DNA of 64,000 nt from a virus, in IMG/VR virus record IMGVR_UViG_3300028840_000625, positions 1 through 64,000 of that record, one strand, 5' to 3'. This document shows, one piece after another, positions 6,250 to 12,471 of the stretch; position 1 is the first letter of the stretch; each line of letters opens with the position of its first letter. The position numbers and the translations under genes are program-made. The notes beneath the pieces were generated by a model, which was given only the letters and a program-made list of their open reading frames with translations, had not been told where the DNA came from and did no database searches.

Positions 6250-6505
6250 ACTGTTACTCGTCGGCATCCTTGCTGCTGTGTTGTTTGGACTCGTGGCAAT
6301 CATTTGCTTTACATTCGCGGAAAACGTTCATGCCAAAGTGCCAATTAACTTGATCAGTGAGGGGTTGGCCAAAACCAACATCATGCCGAAGAAGGTGAGG
6401 ATGTATGAATTCACCATCGACGGTATGCCATGCCTTGCAACGTCTAATTGGGATTTTTCCAGCGTCGGCATGACGTGTGATTGGAGCAAACGCAATGTCT
6501 ACTGA
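6233..6505 (+). CDS. Membrane-anchored small protein with C-terminal Cys pair, 90 aa
   Basis: The start uses GAGGAAG inside the preceding gene. Res 1-34 are a signal anchor or signal peptide (MKRLAELLLVGILAAVLFGL, ending VHA). The exported part carries IDGMPC and GMTCDWSK, a pattern I have seen in many short phage proteins of unknown role; the two Cys could form a disulfide. It overlaps the next gene by 11 nt. Confidence 0.6.
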   Translation: MKRLAELLLVGILAAVLFGLVAIICFTFAENVHAKVPINLISEGLAKTNIMPKKVRMYEFTIDGMPCLATSNWDFSSVGMTCDWSKRNVY

Positions 6506-6848
6506 TCAGCAAACCGATGCCGAACAGGCACTCAACCAAGCGCTCGATGCTTGGTATAGCAATGTCTACCGCGCCAATGTCGATCTTCCGCGTGTGACAA
6601 TCGTAAAACACGCGCAAGGCGTCATAGAGGCCTTCCAAGATGTAGTCGAGGACTACGAGCAAACATGCGTTGAATATATGGCGCAAATGGATTCTGTCGT
6701 TTCGGTAAGCAGTCACCGAGCCAAGGTTATCCAGCAACTCCGCGCAAGCTATCGCCGCATGAAGCGCAAGCTCCGGGAATACGAGGCGATCGAGGACTTC
6801 CGTACTGGCTTAGACAAACTGATGGAGGACTACAGCATTGACCGATGA
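6495..6848 (+). CDS. Helical hypothetical protein, 117 aa
   Basis: The ATG at 6495 has TTGGAG about 9 nt upstream, which is better than the GTG at 6477. The protein is almost all helix, with Glu/Gln-rich and then Arg/Lys-rich segments (QQLRASYRRMKRKLREYEAI). It may be a coiled-coil or nucleic-acid-associated protein. The last 11 nt overlap the next, TTG-started gene. Confidence 0.55.
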   Translation: MSTDQQTDAEQALNQALDAWYSNVYRANVDLPRVTIVKHAQGVIEAFQDVVEDYEQTCVEYMAQMDSVVSVSSHRAKVIQQLRASYRRMKRKLREYEAIEDFRTGLDKLMEDYSIDR

Positions 6849-7014
6849 AACCATACCGCCGCGCTTTGTCGCCGTTATCATTTGCGAAAATGAAGAGGAT
6901 GCGCAGAAGTGCTTTAACGCCGTTGAGGCTATCCAGCTCGCCAACGGATTCAAAGGTTCTGTTGTTTTCGGCCACCCGGAAGAAGCGGTATTGTCCGAGC
7001 AACAATTACATTGA
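6838..7014 (+). CDS. Small protein with TTG start, 58 aa
   Basis: From TTG 6838 the frame encodes a balanced 58-residue product (RFVAVIICENEEDAQKCF near the start, FKGSVVFGHPEEAVL near the end) with an alternating beta-alpha pattern. GGAGG lies 9 nt upstream, inside the preceding gene. The competing frame from ATG 6845 is Arg/Ser-rich and looks like a shadow. It fills what would otherwise be a gap in a fully packed operon. Confidence 0.5.
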   Translation: MTDETIPPRFVAVIICENEEDAQKCFNAVEAIQLANGFKGSVVFGHPEEAVLSEQQLH

Positions 7015-7023
7015 GGATGCGCC

Positions 7024-7404
7024 ATGTCATTAAACGTAAATGTCACCGTAAGCATTGCCGCACTAGCAAGGCAAATCACCCCGGAGCAGTTGGCTGAGAT
7101 CTTTGCCGAATATGACGAGGAGCAAATGGTTAAGTTCTTCGGGAAACTCTACAAGGTTGGCATAGAGGAATGGGGTGAGGAGGATTTGCAGTGGCAGTTT
7201 ATCGCCGTCAGGAATTCTGCTGAAAAGGAATTCTACGGGCGGGAGTGTTTAAAGCTGTTTGACCTTATCTCTACGCTGATTGCTCCGGGGCTGTCACCCG
7301 AGGCAATTAACAAGATCCAAGCAGCGCGCGACAGGAAACTGGTTGACGCGCTTTTGGAGCAAGCCATCCGTAAAGATTGCGATTACCAACACAAATCTGA
7401 ATAG
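7024..7404 (+). CDS. Hypothetical protein, 126 aa
   Basis: RBS GAGGATGCGCC precedes the ATG. The product has a short beta start (SLNVNVTVSIAAL) and then mostly acidic helix (TPEQLAEIFAEYDEEQM, EAINKIQAARDRKLVDALL). There are no membrane segments. The family is not recognised. Confidence 0.6.
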   Translation: MSLNVNVTVSIAALARQITPEQLAEIFAEYDEEQMVKFFGKLYKVGIEEWGEEDLQWQFIAVRNSAEKEFYGRECLKLFDLISTLIAPGLSPEAINKIQAARDRKLVDALLEQAIRKDCDYQHKSE

Positions 7405-7453
7405 CCTTCGACTGTAAAATACACGGAATTGTTTTTTGTTCCGGGAGAATGTC

Positions 7454-7594
7454 ATGGCTTATTGTCCGCATTGCGTCAGAAAGAATGATGAGATCACTCG
7501 CCTCAAAATGAAAATCGAATTGCTAAAGCAACGCTTGAGGCTTGCTGAGATCCGCGCAAACCGCAAAAAGCCGAGAAATCCTCCAACCGATTAA
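7454..7594 (+). CDS. CPxC plus coiled-coil peptide, 46 aa
   Basis: ATG 7454 follows GGGAGAATGTC. The peptide begins MAYCPHCVRKNDE, half a zinc ribbon, and continues as a basic leucine-zipper-like helix (ITRLKMKIELLKQRLRL) with an RKKPRNPP tail. It may dimerise to complete a four-Cys site. A strong terminator follows 5 nt later, so it ends a transcription unit. Confidence 0.55.
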   Translation: MAYCPHCVRKNDEITRLKMKIELLKQRLRLAEIRANRKKPRNPPTD

Positions 7595-7599
7595 CCTAT

Positions 7600-7637
7600 A
7601 AATCAAGCGAGCCGCCTTCGGGCGGCTTTATTGATTT
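7600..7637 (+). terminator. Intrinsic terminator with UUCG tetraloop
   Basis: AGCCGCC-TTCG-GGCGGCT is a perfect 7-bp GC stem on a TTCG loop, followed by TTTATTGATTT. An outer AAATCAA/TTGATTT pairing extends the stem. It probably ends the main early transcript; the two genes beyond it need read-through or their own promoter. Confidence 0.85.
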
Positions 7638-7653
7638 AGCCATCAAGAGGAAT

Positions 7654-8004
7654 ATGAAAATGATAGACTACACACAACTGAATGACCGCCACACAAAACT
7701 CCCGGTTTGGGCGCAAGAGCAGATAATGGGGCTCGTCGCTCATGTTAAGGAATTGCAGGAAAGTATACAGGTGCTTGAAGGCGAGCATAAAGAATCCCCG
7801 ATTACTATGCTTGACAGCTTTACCGTGGATCCTATCCACCTTCCCGAGAGGTGCAGCATTAAATGGCAACTCGGACAAAGGGCCGGCGTCGAAGTTTCAT
7901 TAGTAAAGGACGGCCATATCGGAACGCACCTGCGTGTCTATACAAACGGATCCGCAATGATCCTTCCGCGCGCATCGAATTCCTTTTACCTAAAGGACAT
8001 TTGA
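7654..8004 (+). CDS. Hypothetical protein, 116 aa
   Basis: RBS AAGAGGAA is followed by ATG 7654. There is a helical N-terminal half with a coiled-coil-like stretch (LVAHVKELQESIQVLEGEH) and a beta-rich C-terminal half (VEVSLVKDGHIGTHLRVY). It lies just past the terminator. The family is not recognised. Confidence 0.55.
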   Translation: MKMIDYTQLNDRHTKLPVWAQEQIMGLVAHVKELQESIQVLEGEHKESPITMLDSFTVDPIHLPERCSIKWQLGQRAGVEVSLVKDGHIGTHLRVYTNGSAMILPRASNSFYLKDI

Positions 8005-8005
8005 T

Positions 8006-8515
8006 ATGGACGAGATCAATACTCACCACGTAAAGATTAATTACGGCAAGCACGCTGGCGAACTGTTTACGCGCCTGCCGCTTTCTTATCTCCGCTGGAT
8101 GGTGAATAACGGCGCACCTATGAACGAGTATGCTAAAGCCGAATTGATCCGTAGAGGCTGCGAGAAGCTCCCTGATGTCGAGGTTACGCGCCACGCTATT
8201 GACCGCGCCTCTATCCGCGCTATCAGGATATGGCATAGAACCATGATGGAGGATGAAGGTCTTGCTACGTGGCTCGCACGGATGACCTCGGAAGCCTTAA
8301 AGAATAGGGATAAGGTTGGCCCGGATAAATACCGATGGCAAGGGATGTGCTTGGTCATCGAGAAGGGCGAGCATTACCCCATTCTCAAAACCATAACAGT
8401 CAATTCAAAATATCGCGGCAAAAGAAAGTCACGGCACCTCGGAGATCAAACGCATGACACTGGTGCTGTGCGCGAACAGCGCAACCGCTATGACGCTATG
8501 CGGGATTCTCCATGA
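8006..8515 (+). CDS. DUF3820-like protein with extra C-terminal domain, 169 aa
   Basis: Res about 8-50 match the pattern of DUF3820 / exonuclease-X-C-terminal-like modules: INYGKHAGE, then LPLSYLRWMV (usual form FGKYKGxxxxxLPxxYLxW), then a helix ending IRRG. Res 60-169 are unrecognised, basic and beta/alpha mixed. The gene is the last rightward one and overlaps the leftward phosphoesterase by 20 bp, tail to tail. It may be nucleic-acid associated, inferred from the domain's usual company. Confidence 0.55.
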   Translation: MDEINTHHVKINYGKHAGELFTRLPLSYLRWMVNNGAPMNEYAKAELIRRGCEKLPDVEVTRHAIDRASIRAIRIWHRTMMEDEGLATWLARMTSEALKNRDKVGPDKYRWQGMCLVIEKGEHYPILKTITVNSKYRGKRKSRHLGDQTHDTGAVREQRNRYDAMRDSP

Positions 8516-9806
8516 CCGACACCCAGCTTGTCGCAGAGAATTCCTTTGGCTTGTCTGTATAGACAGCCATTTGATGCGTTATTCCGTATTCCGGATGTGT
8601 GAACCATAATGCTTGCTTCGGCGGCTCGTAGGGATAATTGTTGATGTAAGCGTATTCATCATAACCCTTCAAGCTGCCGTTGCAGACATACGCATTATTG
8701 ATGCCCCACGCAAGCGTATGCCAATGACCGAAGATCAATGTGTCATATGGTTGGTTGATCGCGTCCTGCCGCTTGCGCTTCTTGTGGTCGCCTAACGCCC
8801 ACGGCGTAGCAGGTCCCGCAATTCCCGTCCCGCCTCTGAACTGATTGCCATGCGTCAGCATGTAGCGTACGTGAAAGATTCTGTAATACGCGTCGCTGGC
8901 ATCAGGAATCAAGAACTGCACTTCCTTCCTGTCTGAAAACTCCCGCTTTAAAAGTTGATAAAGAAGCCAGTCGATATTGTCTTGAACTGCATACTTCGCG
9001 CGCGGCTTCCTGTCGATGCGCCCATGATTACCAGTCACGCAAGGAACAAAGACTTGACCGAATTCATCAGCAAGCACATTGATGGCCGCGGTTAAGTTGT
9101 CGAGCTGGTTTATAAGCCCCTCGTAAATCGGCCCGGATTTGTTCTCACGTAGCTCGTCATGGATATACCCCGAAAACATATCACCACCAAGCGCAAGCAC
9201 AATGCCCTCGTATGGCGATTGTGACAAGACTTCTTTCGACAAGAATACGGTTGTGTCAACCGTCCGCTTCAACCGCTGGATGGCAATGTCCCGGTTAAAC
9301 TCGTTGACAAAGTTGATCTGTGACGGCGTGACGATCTCATCCCAATGCAAGTCTGAAAGGAATAGCGTCGGAACACCGTGCGACATTGCGCGGCTTTTCG
9401 GCTTGGTATAAACCCAATCAGGGATGTCTTTGTCACGCTCAAGGCATCCGTGAATAAGTTTCTTTAGTTCGGCGGTATTTGCGGCTTGCTCACGGAGTAG
9501 CTGAATTTCAGCCGACTGCTGGTTAATTCTCTGCTTGAGTGTTGTGGTTAGTGAAAGGCTTTCTTTTTCTACTTCTGCTGATTGTTCGGGCTTTTCTGCC
9601 GGCTCGTATCCGGGGCGGCCTTCGTTGCCAGTCCAGCGCGGGAGTTCTATCCCGTATTTATGTTCCAATCGCTGCCGACGCCTGCGGAAATTCCGGGTAT
9701 CCTTTAGCCCGAGTTTTTTCATCGCCTCCGCTGCGGAATTCGACTCACGGCAAATCTGTATATATTCCTGATCCCGTCGCAGGATCTCTTCTTCATCATA
9801 CTTCAT
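8496..9806 (-). CDS. Calcineurin-like metallophosphoesterase, 436 aa
   Basis: All five motifs of the metallophosphoesterase fold are present: SDLHWDE (about res 150), GGDMFSG, TGNHGR, LTHGNQ and GHWHT. These ligands hold two metal ions, so an active phosphodiesterase or nuclease is expected. Ahead of the domain are a possible helix-turn-helix region (res 1-60) and a coiled coil (about res 90-115: LKQRINQQSAEIQLLREQ). The ATG at 9806 follows AAGGAG; a GTG two codons earlier overlaps that site. It is the last leftward gene. A DNA-end or RNA processing role is possible but the substrate is unknown. Confidence 0.85.
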   Translation of the reverse strand: MKYDEEEILRRDQEYIQICRESNSAAEAMKKLGLKDTRNFRRRRQRLEHKYGIELPRWTGNEGRPGYEPAEKPEQSAEVEKESLSLTTTLKQRINQQSAEIQLLREQAANTAELKKLIHGCLERDKDIPDWVYTKPKSRAMSHGVPTLFLSDLHWDEIVTPSQINFVNEFNRDIAIQRLKRTVDTTVFLSKEVLSQSPYEGIVLALGGDMFSGYIHDELRENKSGPIYEGLINQLDNLTAAINVLADEFGQVFVPCVTGNHGRIDRKPRAKYAVQDNIDWLLYQLLKREFSDRKEVQFLIPDASDAYYRIFHVRYMLTHGNQFRGGTGIAGPATPWALGDHKKRKRQDAINQPYDTLIFGHWHTLAWGINNAYVCNGSLKGYDEYAYINNYPYEPPKQALWFTHPEYGITHQMAVYTDKPKEFSATSWVSVMENPA

Positions 9807-9853
9807 AACCACTCCTTCGTTTTAAGCTACAGCCCTCTACCGTAGCTGAAACC

Positions 9854-10024
9854 CTACTCAAGCATGTTGATGACCTTCTGCTTGAATGGGCAAGTGTCAT
9901 GGATCTTGTGCCATAAACATGATCCGCTAATCAACAAAATATAAATCAATAGCAATGCTACCAAGACCTCTAGCACCGCTTCAACAAATAATCTTGTGAC
10001 CCTGTTCTCTATATGAAATTTCAT
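9854..10024 (-). CDS. Small single-span membrane protein, 56 aa
   Basis: The frame encodes a 13-residue polar start, one long hydrophobic helix (about res 13-37, LEVLVALLLIYILLISGS) and a Cys/His-bearing tail (CLWHKIHDTCPFKQK). The start codon lies in a 16-bp palindrome. The RBS is weak. It follows another one-helix peptide and lies near the lysis genes, so a spanin or holin-related role is possible. The rest of the 9807-10129 gap is filled by this and the next peptide. Confidence 0.45.
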   Translation of the reverse strand: MKFHIENRVTRLFVEAVLEVLVALLLIYILLISGSCLWHKIHDTCPFKQKVINMLE

Positions 10025-10026
10025 AT
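10011..10026. repeat. Perfect 16-bp palindrome at a start codon
   Basis: ATATGAAATTTCATAT reads the same on both strands and includes the ATG of the leftward membrane peptide (10022-10024) and a mirrored ATG on the other strand. It could be an operator or chance in AT-rich DNA. Confidence 0.4.
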
Positions 10027-10041
10027 CCCATCTTCTTGCCG

Positions 10042-10149
10042 CTAACCGAGTCTAGACAGCTTGGCTATGGCAACGAAAATCAAAAGAATGAGAAGGGCGA
10101 TTTTAACGCCCAACTCATACCACCAATGCTTATTCAACCGGCCACGCAT
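10042..10149 (-). CDS. Tiny single-span membrane peptide, 35 aa
   Basis: The ATG lies 20 nt inside the end of the DUF1353 gene. The peptide begins MRGRLNKHWWYEL, then has one hydrophobic helix (GVKIALLILLIFVAIA) and ends KLSRLG. Basic residues on both sides of a single helix are typical of phage membrane peptides. It overlaps its neighbour in the manner of a coupled gene. Function is unknown. Confidence 0.45.
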   Translation of the reverse strand: MRGRLNKHWWYELGVKIALLILLIFVAIAKLSRLG

Positions 10150-10573
10150 AAGGATCCGCTTTTGGCTTGTCGTGAGACCGGCTTCCCCAGCCTCCCCAAC
10201 CGCCTATGCGGACTGCATGATACATCGCATCAGCTACACTAAACTCCACGCCTGCCTCGGCTTCCTTTGCCAGTATTCCTTCCCGGAAGATTTCATCAGC
10301 CCGCTTGCGCGTGCAAATCTCACCCCCTTCGCGGCTTAGATAGTAGAGGTAATCATGGACGACTGCCGGTTGGTTATAACTAAAATGCACCTTGCTCAGT
10401 AACCCCTGAAAGAATCGGGGGATACTGGCAAGATCACATTCAAAGCCTTCCGGTATGGTAACGACAAAACCATCAGCGCATGTGTAATCAAAACCCTTGT
10501 GCACACGCCACAAGATCTTGTCTATATCCTCGAGGATTAACGGCCCGGAAAAGAGCCCGTATTCTTCGGACAT
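10130..10573 (-). CDS. DUF1353 family protein, 147 aa
   Basis: The family signature is clear: IPEGFECDLASIPR (about res 40-53), then AVVHDYLYYL with conserved His-Asp, then RADEIFREG. DUF1353 proteins are common near phage lysis and tail genes; their biochemical role is unknown. Full length for the family. It starts one base within the holin-like gene's stop region. The C-terminus has a Gly-Trp repeat (GGWGGWGSR). Confidence 0.8.
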   Translation of the reverse strand: MSEEYGLFSGPLILEDIDKILWRVHKGFDYTCADGFVVTIPEGFECDLASIPRFFQGLLSKVHFSYNQPAVVHDYLYYLSREGGEICTRKRADEIFREGILAKEAEAGVEFSVADAMYHAVRIGGWGGWGSRSHDKPKADPYAWPVE

Positions 10574-10764
10574 TATTTCTTGCCGATTGGTGAAGTGGTA
10601 ATTGCGCGCAGGAAAATGTTGATAAGACCGACCACGGCAACCGTCGCACCAGTAACATCATCAGCGAAGGTTTCCGGGAGGACAACACCAAACTGCGCCA
10701 GCGTACCGGCAACAACCAGCAAGCCATTAGTCACAACTGTTTTCCAGCCTTTCAGGGTTTCCAT
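10573..10764 (-). CDS. Putative holin, 63 aa
   Basis: Two hydrophobic segments (about res 9-27: VVTNGLLVVAGTLAQFGVV; about res 34-55: DVTGATVAVVGLINIFL), a short acidic turn between them and a basic end (PIGKK) fit a small class II holin or holin-like protein. The METLKGWKT opening and the TTSPIGKK-type end are frequent in phage proteins of this kind. The start at 10764 has AGGAG at good spacing; an ATG at 10770 is too close to it. It lies in a lysis region with an endolysin 1 kb upstream. Confidence 0.55.
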   Translation of the reverse strand: METLKGWKTVVTNGLLVVAGTLAQFGVVLPETFADDVTGATVAVVGLINIFLRAITTSPIGKK

Positions 10765-10766
10765 TA

Positions 10767-10856
10767 TCATTGCTCCTGTTTAAGTGAAGAAACAGTCTTG
10801 CATAACAGACACAAGACCCACAACAACAACCCCGCTGCAACCATGAAATAGAACAT
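10767..10856 (-). CDS. 29-aa hydrophobic peptide
   Basis: The frame starts 4 nt after the sigma-factor stop and ends overlapping the next start region. It encodes MFYFMVAAGLLLWVLCLLC followed by KTVSSLKQEQ, a single membrane helix with a polar tail. Position between the sigma-factor and holin-like genes suggests a lysis accessory peptide, but the RBS is weak and the length short. Confidence 0.35.
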   Translation of the reverse strand: MFYFMVAAGLLLWVLCLLCKTVSSLKQEQ

Positions 10857-10860
10857 GCAA

Positions 10861-11391
10861 TTACTCACGTTTAGATAATTCCCTTAACCGATCGAAAGCC
10901 GCTAATCTGATTTGACATATTCTACCTTCTGTCACACCAAAATGCTTCCCTATGTCGGCAAGGGTTATACCTGCGAGGTCGTGCATAAATATCACAGACC
11001 GCGAACGGTCGTCTAGTATTGCAAGCAAGCGGGAGAGATCGATTCTTTCCTCAAACCTTCCAATGGAGTTGACAGAATCATAAGACTCGTCGTATTCCAC
11101 GGAGTGGTATCCATGCTGTGATCTTCTTCCGCGCATGTAATCAATCGCCGCCCCGCGCACTCGCTTGTAACAAAATCCCTTCAACGAGGAATTAAGCCAG
11201 CCCTCAGTCGTAAATCTCCGATAAGACCGCAAGAATTCGCTCCGCGCTTCCTGCATCGCATCCTCGATCTTGTTTGTCACCACTGTCTGCGGGAATATAC
11301 TCACCGCCGACCGAACTACTTGCTGCAACCAACGCTCGTGGCTTCTGAGGATTTCGCCTTCTTCCTTCCTCTTGAGAGATGTATCGCTCAT
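10861..11391 (-). CDS. Sigma-70 family RNA polymerase sigma factor (FliA/WhiG-like), 176 aa
   Basis: Sigma factors direct RNA polymerase to promoters. Region 2 is seen at about res 45-88: GFCYKRVRGAAIDYMRGRR is close to the FliA-type RxRGAxxDxxR signature. Region 4 with its helix-turn-helix is at about res 122-172: LDDRSRSVIFMHDLAGITL, then IGKHFGVTEGRICQI. Region 3 is very short or missing, and there is no region 1, so it is a small alternative sigma. A C-terminal basic end closes it. Inside the leftward operon it could drive late transcription in a feed-forward way. The target promoters are not evident here. Confidence 0.8.
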   Translation of the reverse strand: MSDTSLKRKEEGEILRSHERWLQQVVRSAVSIFPQTVVTNKIEDAMQEARSEFLRSYRRFTTEGWLNSSLKGFCYKRVRGAAIDYMRGRRSQHGYHSVEYDESYDSVNSIGRFEERIDLSRLLAILDDRSRSVIFMHDLAGITLADIGKHFGVTEGRICQIRLAAFDRLRELSKRE

Positions 11392-11439
11392 TGGGCCAAG
11401 TCATTTTTCTCACACCACAATGCGGACATTTTCCATCGC

Positions 11440-11685
11440 TCACTGAGCAAGGCCCGGGAGGTCTAGCGTATTGGACTCATACGGTAGCTTCTCTGATCCT
11501 GTCGCCATGAGCTCGCGGTGAATGACATTGCCTTTGCGGTGATAGCGATAATCCACCTCGTCAAAGACCTTCATACTCTGCTCGTAGAGTTCTCCACGGA
11601 CAGGATCCACAAGCGCACATCCGCCATTGGCACCAAGCGCAAGGCTTCCGACAATAATAAAAAAAAGTAGTCTAAGGTATTTCAT
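11440..11685 (-). CDS. Putative small lipoprotein, possible outer-membrane spanin, 81 aa
   Basis: The ATG at 11685 has GAGGAGAG well placed. A basic start, hydrophobic core (LRLLFFIIVGSLALG) and GANGGC form a signal ending at Cys24, similar to a lipobox though the -3 residue is Asn, which is unusual. The mature part is short and polar (YEQSMKVFDEVDYRYHRKG). Directly after the endolysin gene, a small lipoprotein is the expected place for an o-spanin; no partner i-spanin is certain. Confidence 0.5.
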   Translation of the reverse strand: MKYLRLLFFIIVGSLALGANGGCALVDPVRGELYEQSMKVFDEVDYRYHRKGNVIHRELMATGSEKLPYESNTLDLPGLAQ

Positions 11686-11686
11686 T

Positions 11687-12205
11687 TCAACTCTCCTCGG
11701 TAAGTAAATCTTTAAGCGCATTAATCCTGTTCAGCCACCCCTTCAAGAACCGCTTTTGACTCGGGTTGTTTTCTACAATCCGCTTTACAAATTTCTTGCG
11801 CTCCTCCAAGTACATCAATACCAGCTCGGCCTCCCAATTAGTAATCAACTCCTTGAAGCTATCGACCTTTGCCAGCGTCTTTGGCCCGAGCATGCCGTCA
11901 TCGTGTGCGCCGACAATCCGCTGCAAGTATTTCACGGCTCGCTTATGTCCGCTGTTTACACCAAAGTCAAAAGCGGCGATCGCCACTTTGGCCGGTAGCT
12001 TGTGGAATTTAGGCTTGCGCCAGTAGTCGCGCTCATAAATCGCGTCGGCTTCTTCTCGCGTCAGGTTTTCAATATCGAGATCCGGATAAGCGCGTTTACT
12101 AATCCCGTATTTTGTTTCCCCGCCTGCGTCATACCTGTCGTTGACATAACCGCCTTCCCATTTACTGGTAAAGCGTAGCGCCTTCATAAAAGTTGTTTGT
12201 GTCAT
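11687..12205 (-). CDS. Endolysin: GH108 N-acetylmuramidase with PG_binding_3 domain, 172 aa
   Basis: Cuts peptidoglycan at the end of infection. GH108 motif at res about 13-36: SKWEGGYVNDRYDAGGETKY, where the Glu of EGGY is catalytic, followed by YGISKRAYPDLDI and the YERDYW segment. The PG_binding_3 half (about res 80-165) shows AAFDFGVNSGHKRAVKYLQ and DGMLGPKT. Full length. No signal peptide, so a holin is needed. The ATG at 12205 overlaps the end of the TM protein upstream by 4 nt; longer upstream starts are in its coding region. Confidence 0.9.
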   Translation of the reverse strand: MTQTTFMKALRFTSKWEGGYVNDRYDAGGETKYGISKRAYPDLDIENLTREEADAIYERDYWRKPKFHKLPAKVAIAAFDFGVNSGHKRAVKYLQRIVGAHDDGMLGPKTLAKVDSFKELITNWEAELVLMYLEERKKFVKRIVENNPSQKRFLKGWLNRINALKDLLTEES

Positions 12206-12471
12206 GGGAAAGCCTTGTGTAGTAGATGGTGGATGTTCTCCCAATAGCGGATTATTAAGCCGCCTATGGCGCCGATGGACACGCCAGTCCATAGAACTAT
12301 TCTCGTATACATTAGGATGTCGGTCTCAAGTTTGTTTAATCTTGATTGGTTATCCTTGACCGCTCGCAGGATTTCTTTGTTTTGATTTAGCACACGGTCA
12401 AACCGCTGATCAGTGTGGTGGATGTGATCAACCTTCCATTGTTCGAGCTTCGCTAGTCGTTCGCTTTCCAT
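12202..12471 (-). CDS. Coiled-coil plus C-terminal membrane helix protein (XhlA/holin-like), 89 aa
   Basis: Res 1-50 form a charged coiled coil (LAKLEQWKVDHIHHTDQRFD, then ILRAVKDNQSRLNKLETDI), followed by one membrane helix (about res 57-75: IVLWTGVSIGAIGGLIIRY) and a basic amphipathic tail. This layout matches haemolysin XhlA-type lysis proteins. It overlaps the endolysin start by 4 nt. It may act as holin or holin partner together with the small membrane protein at 10573. Confidence 0.6.
   Translation of the reverse strand: MESERLAKLEQWKVDHIHHTDQRFDRVLNQNKEILRAVKDNQSRLNKLETDILMYTRIVLWTGVSIGAIGGLIIRYWENIHHLLHKAFP

Noticed and set aside
11204-11443. Open frame beginning GTG with a CPHC motif before the sigma gene
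   Set aside because: After about 23 residues it becomes the sigma gene read in another frame; only the first part could be a real peptide and it has no stop of its own.
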